In this document: piece by piece, positions 23,540 through 33,042 of the stretch | How positions within the stretch are numbered: position 1 is the first letter of the stretch | How the letters are laid out: the number at the start of each line of letters is the position of its first letter | Assembly (NCBI RefSeq): GCF_963169125.1 | Contig: NC_084798.1 | Location: forward strand, 174,311,980-174,375,979 | Direction: 5' to 3' | DNA from: Humulus lupulus | Lineage: Eukaryota; Streptophyta; Magnoliopsida; Rosales; Cannabaceae | Length of the DNA stretch: 64,000 nucleotides | Translations under genes and position numbers: made by a program | The notes under the pieces: generated by a model | Told to the model about the DNA's origin: nothing | The model's database searches: none | The model's input: the letters and a program-made list of their open reading frames with translations, nothing else

Positions 23540-25671
23540 AGCATAGCTGAGAATCCAATATTATCCATAGAGGCTGCTTGATAAACGTCTTCTGAAGTGA
23601 TGAAGATAGCCTTGCGATCTCCTATAAACTCTGGGTTAATGGGAACTTGTACAACCCCATCTATTCCTTTGATTGGAATAGTATTCCTTCACTATAAATT
23701 TTAGACTAAGATCAATTTTGTCCCATTGGTCATCAGTTAACCAATTTGAAGGTTCTGATTGAGCTATTTCAGCGGGGATGACTACGTGAGATCCAGGTGA
23801 TGATAAATGTGGGCTTGGTTATAAGGATTTGTGTTTAGATGTCGATGAACCCTACATAATATCATTTGACATATAAATATAGTGTACCCATTTAAAAATA
23901 AATTTTAAATATCTGAGCAAATAATTTTATACCTGACAAGTAACGATTAAATTTTTTTGCCAAGGCAGGAATGTGTCTCGTGCGTCCCCAACATATCGTA
24001 TGTTACCAAAAGGAATAGGGATCTCGAATTCTTCTTGTAATACATCTATAAGCCAAACCCTCACAACTGAATCATCAAGTACAATTCCATGGATGGTAAT
24101 TTGACTACCCATGTTTGGTACAATGATTACACCCTTAGCCACAACATTGTCAATATTATCATAACACAATTGCACTTCATAGCTTGGCGGTGGCGGGAGC
24201 ACGTAAATTGATGATCGATCATCTTCATCAAAAGGATTCATTGTGGTTTGGTAGAATTCACCAATAGGATAGTCTTTGGTTTGATGAAAATGATCATTTG
24301 TGTAGGGGGTAGGTCGATAGACTTCATCATTTGGATTCTCATAGAATTGCTACTCATCATTTGGATTCTCATAATATTGTCCTTCATCATTTGGATTCTC
24401 AAATTGTCCTTCATCATAGTATTCCCACTCATCTTCTTCCTCATTGTATTTCTCATTTTGAGCTAATTACTCTTCTATTGTAGATTTATGTCTTTTTAGC
24501 TCTTCAATCTCAACTTTTAGCCGAGCGATCTCCTCTTTTGCAGTCATTTTTTTGTTTGTTTTTTTTCAAACATTTTGGACACGGTCGCAGTGAACCTACA
24601 AAATAATCAACCAAGTCAATCAATAAATCAAGCTAAATAATTCTTAAAAGAAAAAAACTATTATAAAGTATCATACTCTCCAGCTCTAACACGACCTGGG
24701 TGTTCCGGTGTCCCTAATGCTTGAGTCAAGATGTCATCTCGACCTTGAGCTGTAATTTCGCGACGACTCATTTTTTCTTTGACCTCCTCCTACTCAAGAT
24801 ATTGTTTGGTAAAATTAGTTTATATAAATAAAATCAATTTGTTAATTATAAAATCTTAGAAAAATTGCTATCTTATTGGCAATCTGTCGGTCCAACTCTG
24901 TCATGAGAACTTTATTTTTTTCACGCGATCTAAGCCAAACTTGATATCTCTCTGGATTTTGAATATTTCGTTCTTTTTTCTACAACGTACAAGATAATTA
25001 TAGTTATATGTTGCGATAATATCCACCATTATTTAAACTTTAATATCAATTATACTTACCAAATCTTCTCTTATATTAGCCATTCCTCTACGAAATGTTT
25101 GATGCCTTGACTTCATTTGTAATGCACGTGCTTTTTGTTCTTGATGCACTTTTTGAAACTCTGGACTTAAATGGCTAGATACAAATTTTAACCATTCTCT
25201 TATTCTTCCATCATACCCATTTCAGCCAAAGGTTTGATGTACTCGATAGTGTGTTCACTTTCAAAATCCCTCATTATATGACTAGTTTTTTTCAAAATCT
25301 AACGTTTGAAGGTTTGAGGAATGTTGTGATCGCCCTGGGAATATAATCAAGAAAATTAATTATTAAATTTGGATATCACACAGAAATAAATAAATATCAT
25401 AATGATAATTTCTTACAATGATATCCTCACATAGACTGTCTTTCGGATCTTGTGGGACCTTCCTCCAATCATCTGAGTTGATAGAAATCGTGGCTCGTAC
25501 TCTAGATCCAAGATATGATATCATATTTTATACACATCACCTATTGATTGTCCCAAATAGTTCAATTCAAGATCTTTCTTGATTCCTTTGGCTTTTTTTT
25601 TGGGCCATGTAACTCATTCTTGTTTTACCACGACCCTGGTGTTTCTCATTGTCATCTCTTTTATCTACCAT
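23540..25671 (-). pseudogene. CACTA gene 2: Transposase_24-like, coiled coil, DUF8039-like and Ulp1 linker
   Basis: Minus-strand blocks in order: a start at 25671 (MVDKRDDNEKHQGRGKTRMS); an acidic-tryptophan block (ISINSDDWRKVPQDPKDSLC, about 25440-25510); PERYQVWLRSREKN (about 24930); DILTQALGTPEHPGRVRAG (about 24700), the signature of plant Transposase_24 (Ptta/En/Spm) proteins; a coiled coil (EEIARLKVEIEELKRHKST, about 24500); Asn/Asp/Glu-rich repeats (24298-24420); a DUF8039-like domain (VLDDSVVRVWLIDVLQEEFE, 23927-24241); and a segment (FITSEDVYQAASMDNIGFSA, about 23560-23640) that precedes Ulp1 domains in this family. Several exons are implied. In-frame stops occur near 24350 and 24468. 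It probably acts with TNP2 in end binding. Confidence 0.75.
24298..24420 (-). repeat. Short tandem coding repeat in CACTA gene 2
   Basis: Three units of 30-36 bp, each containing CATCATTTGGATTCTCA on the plus strand. In the gene frame they read as ENPNDEGQYY-type units. One unit carries an in-frame TAG. Confidence 0.75.
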
Positions 25672-25679
25672 ATGCAACA

Positions 25680-26570
25680 TGTTTACCGAGTTTTTCGGAA
25701 ACGAATACAAACAAAATAATAAAAAGATAAGAACTATAGAAGTGCAGAAATATAAATAGACAAATAGGTTTTTTACGTGGTTCAGGCGTTAACGAGCCCT
25801 AGTCCACGAGTCGATGTTATTATACTTGTAGAGAATTACAGTAAAATGGCTGGTGTAAAAGAACCTCACAAACTCACAGTGCTTCTCTCGAGTTCTTTAG
25901 AAGAAGACGAAGCTAGAGAGATTTTGGCAGAGTTCTTGCTATGTAATGTGTTCTCTCCCCCCCTTCTATTGCAAAATGAGGAGGTCTTTATAGCTAGAGT
26001 TTTTTATTAGGGTTTTACTCTGCCCCCATGAGTCTTAATTACACCAGCCATAAATAGGGGATACAATTACCGTAGTCGCCTGGCTACCAGGCTCTATGTG
26101 GGTATATTTACGTGAAAGTATGGGGAATGCACAAAGGCAGCTGTCTTTTCCAGGCTGTCAGCGGAACAGTAGGCGAAATGGTACTTTTAGGCGTGCTGGG
26201 ATGTGTGCGGCCTCGACCTGTCGGGCGTGTCAGGCGGGATCCTGTGTCAGGTGGATATCATTCCAACTATGCCTCCTCCATGACTCGACCGCTTGGTCTT
26301 CTTCCGTGCGAGACATGGAACTGTATCCGCGAAGGTAACCTGAAGACCTTCTCCTGGAAGGACCTTCCCCGAAGGATATCCCTTCGGGAGTCCGGGAGAA
26401 TTGACGAGCTTCTGCGTCGCGGTTGCTTGAAAGAGTATGCTGGACACTAAACGGGAGAGGCGAAGCCTTTCTGTCCATCCGCGAGCTCTGGTCACCTTTC
26501 GTGAAAGACTTTGATAATTCTGCTTCCCCGAGGCTATCCATTTAAACGCTATTCGGAAATCTGGATAACA
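25680..26570 (-). repeat. 3' LTR of element b
   Basis: Plus-strand termini TGTTTACCGAG and CTGGATAACA. It differs from 39365-40255 at about 10 positions by eye, mostly transitions. ORFs on both strands inside it appear in both LTRs only because the LTRs are copies of each other. Confidence 0.95.
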
Positions 26571-26586
26571 TTTACCCCCCAAGGTC
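26571..26586 (-). other. Polypurine tract of element b
   Basis: On the minus strand CCTTGGGGGGTAAA lies directly before the 3' LTR start TGTTATCC. Confidence 0.8.
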
Positions 26587-27008
26587 ACGGGGCTTGAGAG
26601 GTCCGGGAGCTTGTACAGTCCTCCGGGTGCTCTGGTCTCTAGATTAGGCGAGGGGTCACCTCCTGTGTTCCTGGAAGAGTTCCTTTTTCCCGCCTGAGTG
26701 TCAGTACAAAAAAAGGAAATTTCTTCTGTTTGAACTCAAGCACTCAAGTGTGGCAAGGGCCACGCGTCATACAGGGAATGGCTCTGTGACCAAGACGTGT
26801 GCGTGAGGCGACTGGCTGAGTAGTGATTTGACGGTATTTAATGGTGCACTGGGCCCGAGATGGTATAATGATGGGAAATAAATACTTTATTCCCATCCGA
26901 GGAGTCTTAAATGGGACCGGCACTTCATCCCCAACCGTTGGATTTGATGCATGCGGTATGGGAAGATCGGGACCGTCCATTTGTGGAATTCGAAACGATT
27001 TCGTCCCT
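26587..27008. other. Region between polypurine tract and antisense promoter of element b
   Basis: About 420 bp of mixed composition. No convincing ORF: the frames at 26744-26980 and 26841-27176 overlap each other and match nothing I know. Given the TATA box just downstream, this is the likely upstream promoter region of the antisense gene. Confidence 0.5.
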
Positions 27009-27009
27009 G

Positions 27010-27018
27010 CTATAAAAA
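27010..27018 (+). promoter_or_regulatory. TATA box of the antisense gene in element b
   Basis: CTATAAAAATG in plus orientation, about 510 bp before the first plausible ATG (27522). It points away from the 3' LTR, so the antisense gene would have its own promoter rather than LTR-driven transcription. A CT-rich leader (about 27030-27130) follows. Confidence 0.6.
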
Positions 27019-27293
27019 TGAGGGAACAGACCTTTCTTCCTCTTTACGCTTTCAAATTCTCGAGTCTTTCAGATTCTCAGATTCCCAAATCTTCGAACTC
27101 TCAAGCTTCCTTTCCTTCGAATTCGCCACTTCTTTTGGTAAGGAATCCAGGAACTTTTCTTTCGATTAAGCAGTAGGTTTGATCGCCGAAGTTCTAGGTT
27201 TGAATCGTTGCTTGTCTTTGCAGCCTTTACTTCACGCGTTCGTGCGGTGTAGTGACCCGGTTACTCCCTCAATCTTCAACTACTCGAATACCA

Positions 27294-27512
27294 GTAAGTA
27301 TTTTTACTTTGCTTTTCCCTTCTAAACCTCAGTTTGTTGGTAGTTGTTAGGGTTGAGTTTTCTGCCGGTGTCATCTTTATGCATGCGTGAATAGGGCTTT
27401 GATAGGCATGTGACTGATGCGAATCAATAAGTCATTTCTTTGCATGCTTTGACGATTTGCTTTTGGAAAGTTGTTTCTCGTCTGCTTGTGCTGTTCTGGT
27501 TTGTTATTTTAG
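27294..27512 (+). other. Probable 5' leader intron of the antisense gene
   Basis: Donor GTAAGT at 27294 follows ATACCA. A T-rich run ends in TTATTTTAG at 27512. The first ATG (27522) comes ten bases later. This arrangement is common for plant genes with an intron in the 5' untranslated region. It is predicted from sequence only. Confidence 0.5.
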
Positions 27513-27521
27513 GGCATAAGC

Positions 27522-30500
27522 ATGAACGCCTTTAGGGTGTTTTCCCCTGGGAAAACACTTCTCTTGGCGGGCTTAGGCTCGAAGTTTGAATCTGGTTCCT
27601 TGCTGTCCTCCGAGTGGCATGGTGCCAGTCCCTCGGCAAGCTCGGTGGGAGCCTCTCCAAGCAGTTTTCGGGGAGGGTCTCCCCAACGCCTTTAATACCG
27701 TTAGGGTATGGCAAGGGTGCTGACTGCTTGGAGTGTTTTCTTCTTTGTTTCTTTTGCTCAGTGACGAGCACCTCAAAGGAACAAGTCATCGCTGTGGTAG
27801 AGGTTGGATCTGCCCAGGAGCAAGGTTCCCCTGTTGCCGACGCGAAGGGGAAAGCAAAAGCTAAGGTGGCCTCGGCTAGCCCACCGACTATCAACAGCTC
27901 CATCTGGGAGATGGACCAGAAGCCGAACCTGCTCAGGAACTACGGCATGCTGGAGCTGTATTCCTCAGAGGCAGGCTTGAAGAACATCCCAGGCCTGATG
28001 TGGCACCGCCTGTCGGTGCTGGGTGAGTCTGCCAGTCAGAGTCACGAGGGTTTTGGTGCCTGGAGCTGGGCACACATAGTGTGTGGGGCACACTTGCCCC
28101 TAAGAAGTTATTTTTCCAACTTCTGCGTGAAGGCGGGGATTGCCCCCTTCCAGTTGATTCCCCCCAGCTACAAGCTTCTAGCGGGGTGGTACATCTTTTG
28201 CAAATCCAGGAATTCGGAAGCCCCTACCCCGGAGGAGGTGCTATACTTCTATGGGCTGAAGTCCCAGCCCATGAGAGGTCATGCAGACAAGGTGGGGTTT
28301 TATAGGCTGGAGAGATATCCGGACGTGATGTGCCCTACATGTCATACCGCGAGGGTTCCAGATCTCCAGGAGTACTGGTTCCTGACGACTGGCTTCCCAT
28401 TGAAGAGGGTGCCAGCCCTATCTTTGGACTTCAAAGTTCCTGGTAAGTGCTCCTTCCTCTCTTCTTTAACTTTGTTTCTTTAAGTTTGGTCTGCCTTCCG
28501 GGAGGATCTCTAACACTCGTGTTTGGATTTTGCAGAAGCCGTCCCGCGGACACCTCGCTGTGCGGAGATGATAAGGAGGTCAAACTTCTACGAGGGGCTC
28601 TCGGAGGAAGAGCTGAAGGTGGAGGGACTTGTGACCACCGAATCTTTGAGGGAGTATGGGCTACTCGCCTCTTTCCAAAATATTGAGCCAGTGAGTGGCA
28701 GGGGGCAAAGTCAGGTGTCAGCTGACATCCGGGAGCAGATTGCCCTGGAGCTGTCCAAGATGATCTGCCAAGCGGCCCGGGACGAGAATAATTTATCTCC
28801 TAGTTGGGCGGAGAGGTTCCCCGACCCCCAGCCGGAGGAAGAAGAGATCGAGGCTCGCCACGCCGCAACTTACCCCAATGAAGGGACTCCGGGAGCTGGT
28901 ACCTCCGGGAGAGGTAAGACTAGTTTTCGATTGATCCACACCCCCAGCCTGTCTGAGGTTTCCCGGACTTCTCAGGCGGGGTTCGATCCCCGCTTCCTTA
29001 GGCTAGATCCACGTAGGATACCCTTTGACAGATATTGCGATAGGGTAGATGAGCTCCTCGGGTGTTTGAGTGACGGTAGTCTGCCAGAAGGTGTCACCAT
29101 GGTTGGCCCTTCTTCCCTCAGCATGTCATTCCCGGACTTCCAGGAGTACGGGAGCTTCCTAGAGCAGGAAGCGGTGCTTTGTTTTGCTCGGGGAAGGCCA
29201 TCCATGTTTCTCGTGCATGGTCGTCCCTTTCAAACTTTTCCCTTTTTTTGTTTCTTGTTCCCTGCTGGGGGACTTGTTTGTGCTTTTATGTTGTTGCTTG
29301 TTTTGTTTTCTGCTTATCTTTTTTCACATTGCTTGCTGGTTGGTTAACCTTGCTTCGCACATTTCTTGCAAAACATCCTGAAGCAAAGATGTTGGGGAGA
29401 GCTACCTCTCTTATCAAGAAGGCCGCCACCAGCCAAGACTCGTCCAAGGGGAAAAGACGAAAGGTCGGAGCTGGTAGGGGAGGTAAAGCTGCCACACCCA
29501 AGAAGACAAGTGGCGAGGCGCAAGGGTCTCCGGTGGTGGAGAGGTCAATCGTGCCCGTGGTGGAGAAGCCTCCTGTCAAGGGGCCTTCCGAGAACATGGT
29601 GGTCTCGAGCAGTAGCAGCGATGGGGAAGGTCTTGTGTTCCCCGCGAAGAGGGCTGGGGTGAGCAAGCGCTCCGGAGGAGAGGCTGAGGGCAACAAGAAG
29701 AAACACCTTAGACACTCTTCCCCCTGAGGTGATGGAGACCTCCGGGCTGCGCGCAGTCCCCACCAGATTACCCCCACCCAGCAGCAAACACAACTCTAAC
29801 AGCAAAAGCAACAGCAACAACAACAATAACCACAAAGACAATCAACACCGCCACAGCAGCAGCAAAAGCAACAGCAACATCAGCAACAACCACAAAGCGG
29901 GGCGGTAGTGTCTTCGCTACCGTCCCCAATACCCCGTCTACTTCCTCCTCCAGTCCAAAGGGAGTCCACCCTTTCGGGGTCTCCTTCTTCTTCTTCTCTT
30001 CCACTTTCTCAACAAACAAGCCTTCCTCGGCTTGGCCTGAAGTTCCACTTCCCTCAGAAACCAACCCGTTTCCCCGCTGCCCTCCTGGAGGGTGTAAGAC
30101 GGGCTGATAATTTTTTGAAGAGGCGGTTGGAGGCCGAGAAGGCTGTTACTCAGGGAAGGGCAGACAACTTGTCTGCCGTGAAGAGAGCTGAGCTGGCCGA
30201 GGGGGTGAGATCCCTTCACCCGGCTGGAGCGGTTTTGGATGGCCCAGCCTTGGAGAAGAGGCTGGTGCCTAGGCTCGGACGTTCATTGGCGCCGTTCGGA
30301 GCGGAGATGATGGAGAACATGGCCCTGAGCTTGTGCGAACTCAATTCTGAGAAATGGACCATCAATAGTAGTAAGGACCCGCTGTTGCTGACACATGCCG
30401 TAAAGCAGCAACTTTCGGGGGTAAGCTGTCAGTTGTTGTGTTCCGGGATCAATTGTCTTAGTACATTTGGTTCTGCTTAACTCATTCTGTTTTCTTTCCT

Positions 30501-31540
30501 CGCAGGCCTCTCTCATCGCGGAACGCTCATTCCGGGAGGTGGGTGCAGTTCTGGTTCAACTGGAGGAGAGCTAGGTGGCTCGCCAGGTCTTGGAGGCGGA
30601 GAAGCAGAAACTGACCCAACAGGTCGAGAGCATAAAGGGGGAGGCTGTGGAGAAGATTAACCAGGCCCGGCGCACGGCTGAAGAAGAGGCGGACAAGAAA
30701 TATCTTGCCAAATATCGAGAGTACCGGGCCAGCGCGGAGAATGAGTTCAAGCAGCGGTCGGATGACTTGAAGGCTCAGAATTCCAAGCTCCAGGAAGAGC
30801 TATCCCAGGCCAGGGGGGAGAAGGACACCCTGGATGCCCGCTTGCAATCGAAAAACGATCTCCTCCTTAAGCAGAACGAGGAATACGCCATTCTTCAGAA
30901 TAAGCTGCACGAGGAGGAGCAAGATCACAAGAGGAGCAAGGATCTCGCGTCTATGCTGGAGTTGGGGCTCGCTGAGAAGGATAAACAGATTGGAGCCTTG
31001 CAATTCACTGTCAGGGGGCATGTGACCGAGAAGCAATCCTTGCTGGATCAAAATAAGGTGCAGCGCAAGGAGATTGATTCCCTTAAGGGAGAGCGGGATG
31101 CATCCAAGGCCGAGCTGGAAAAACTGAGGGCTCAATTGGCTGTCGCGGAAGCAAAGCTGGTGACCTCTGAGGTGGAGCGCTTGAAGGAGAAGGAAGATGC
31201 CGAGGTGGTGCTGAATAGAACGATTAATCTATCCCACGTGGTCCTCATGCACCAACTTTGGAAAATAAACCCGGAGGTAGTAGGCTACCTAGGAGAGGAC
31301 GCCGCCGCCATGAGGGAAAAGATACAGGCGTGGGATCAAAGCCCAAAGGTGTACGTCCAGACTTATAACATCGACGAGCCTGCTGGAGTCCCTGAGGCAG
31401 AAGATCCCGAAGAGGCGGGGACCTCTGAACTTGCCATTGATGACGGTCCATCTTCCAATGAGCTGACTCCGCCAGCCCCAGTTGAAACCGCTGTCTCCGA
31501 GACCCCGGTCGTGGAAGCCGCTACCACCCCCAGTGCTTGA
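27522..31540 (+). pseudogene. Antisense multi-exon gene of element b (gypsy-type putative plant transposon protein)
   Basis: Plus-strand coding blocks with plant splice signals. Block 1 (about 27762-28441) includes MDQKPNLLRNYGMLELYSSE and PPSYKLLAGWYIFCKSRNSE, resembling the putative gypsy-type transposon domain (Pfam Transposase_28 type) of plant elements. Introns: 28442-28535 (GTAAGT...TTTTGCAG) and about 30420-30506 (GTAAGC...CCTCGCAG). Later blocks are a basic Lys-rich part (29390-29720), a Gln-rich tract (29780-29905) and a long coiled coil (30575-31230, e.g. KLQEELSQARGEKDTLDARL). The end is at 31540. Breaks: a frameshift near 29700, TAA codons in the Gln tract and a TAG at 30573. Function is unknown; it is not needed for the known retrotransposition steps. 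Confidence 0.75.
29780..29905 (+). repeat. CAA/CAG (polyglutamine) tract in the antisense gene
   Basis: About 125 bp of CAA and CAG codons, with CAC and CCA admixture, in the frame that leads into the exon at 29908. Two codons are TAA, each one C-to-T change from CAA, so the tract is broken as coding sequence. Confidence 0.8.
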
Positions 31541-31954
31541 AGGGGTCTTATTCTTTGTGTAATAATAAAAAAAAAATATTTATTTTTCTTTGATTGCGGG
31601 AACATTACAAATGTTCGGTCTGCAGGGCCTTCATTGTCATAATTGTAGACTTCTTCTTTCCTTTCCTGCTGAGTTCCTTATTTAATTTTGTGCTTAGGGT
31701 AGAGACTTTTATACGATAGAAATTGATGTAGGGGCGCATGAGGTTTAGGTTCCAACGGCCATAACCTATGCATTTCTAACTTGAAGCTCCAACGGCTTAT
31801 GTCTTTTCCCACGTAGTTTCTAGGTTACGGAGGGTTCTTGGTTCCAACGGCCAGACTCCCTCTTTCATCGTACTCAGCTTTCCTAAGGTAAATAGCCAAT
31901 CCCGGGACTTGTAGTTATACCGTTCGCTGGGATGGCTAAGGTGACCCGTTGCAT
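31541..31954. other. 3' region of the antisense gene and start of spacer in element b
   Basis: AATAATAAAAAAAAAATATT at 31560 directly follows the antisense stop and could serve as a polyadenylation signal. The rest (to 31954) contains repeated CCAACGGCC/CCAACGGCTTATG motifs (31755-31850) but no gene. Confidence 0.55.
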
Positions 31955-32510
31955 CTTCCCATTGTGATCTTTACAAAGCTTGCGAGGCCAACACTTAATA
32001 CGATCCCGCGGGATGGTGCCGGAACGGGAGATCTTTTGGTGGGCGTTGCTAGACTTAGGGCTAGATCTTTGCGAAGCAAAACTAACTGTCGTTGCGGACC
32101 TCACGGTGGCCGACTTCAGGGATTTGGCATGAAGCCTTGCGAGGCAAAGTTCGTTGCGGTCGAGGAAATCGTCACGCCTACCATGTGCGATCCTGGAGTA
32201 GGGGCTTTGCGAAGCAAGGCCTGCTGTAATTGGGGGATCGATTATATTTGCTCCCAGAGCTGAAGCTTGCGAAGCGAAGTTTGCAGTGGTCGAGGAGCTG
32301 GTCATGCATTTTTTTTGTGAGACCCGGAGCTGAAGCCTGCGAAGCAAAGCTTACAGCGGTCGCGGATCTTGCCCTCTTTTGCCTTGCGGGGCCCGGAGCA
32401 GGAGCTTGCGAAGCAAAGCTCTCAGCGGTCGCGGATCTTGCCATGCATTACTTTATGAGTCCCGGAGCTGAAGCTTGCATAGCAAAGCTTGCAGCGGACG
32501 CGTAGTATTC
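31955..32510 (-). repeat. Tandem array of a gag-derived unit in element b
   Basis: About seven degenerate units of roughly 60-77 bp share the core GCTTGCGAAGCAAAGCTT on the plus strand (near 32072, 32130, 32207, 32266, 32337, 32405 and 32474). On the minus strand the units read SFASQASAPG-type peptides. The same 21-bp core occurs once inside gag at about 37732-37752, where it encodes [10 protein letters not shown]. The array lies between the 3' end of pol and the 3' end of the antisense gene. Confidence 0.88.
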
Positions 32511-33042
32511 TGCGAAGGACTTTCCAGGGAGTTGGGGGTGTTTCGGCATGGCTCTCTGAATGTGCCCCAACCTCCAGTCCTGTTCATCGCTGGGCTACAC
32601 AGGAGATAACTTTCATGATGCATAATGGCAGATATTTTCATGGCAATTTTCACATAACCACATAATGCACACATGACACGTAATGCAAATATGTTCATGG
32701 TAACAAATCAACCTAAGCTTAATCAATTTTAAAAATTTCAAACACAATGCTAGCACATAAGTGGTGTTCTCTTTATGTTTTGTTCAAGGGGCGTATGGCT
32801 ATGCCTTAGCCATGTATACCCCCCCAAGTGATCGTGGGATCCGGACGTCTCCGGACCGCGTGGTCACTTGTTAAAACGCAGCTTGGAACAAAGGGATAAA
32901 AAATGCAGTAAAAGCGGAGTGAAACTCTCCGTGTTTTATTAAATTAGCCTATTAGGCATGTGTTTTACACCTGGGAGGACTATCTCCATATTTTACATTT
33001 TTGCTACGTCCACCAAGGACTTTCGACTAGATAGTCCGGGGC
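32511..33042. other. Spacer downstream of pol in element b
   Basis: About 530 bp without a gene. It contains ACATAATGCACAC-type short repeats near 32650-32690 and is otherwise unremarkable. It would be the 3' untranslated part of gag-pol RNA. Confidence 0.5.

Noticed and set aside
24238..24466. Met/Asn-rich 72-codon minus ORF and its Ile-rich plus-strand counterpart
   Set aside because: These are out-of-frame readings of the short tandem coding repeat; the frame with ENPNDE units continues into the DUF8039-like part.
26096..26588. Overlapping ORFs of about 80-113 codons, repeated at 39781-40270
   Set aside because: They are inside the element b LTRs, occur on both strands, and match no family I know. 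The GC-rich LTR simply lacks stops.
31883..32444. Minus ORFs rich in FASQA repeats (154 and 88 codons)
   Set aside because: They are translations of the tandem array. The frame is broken between units and there is no start context, so I treat it as a repeat and not a gene.
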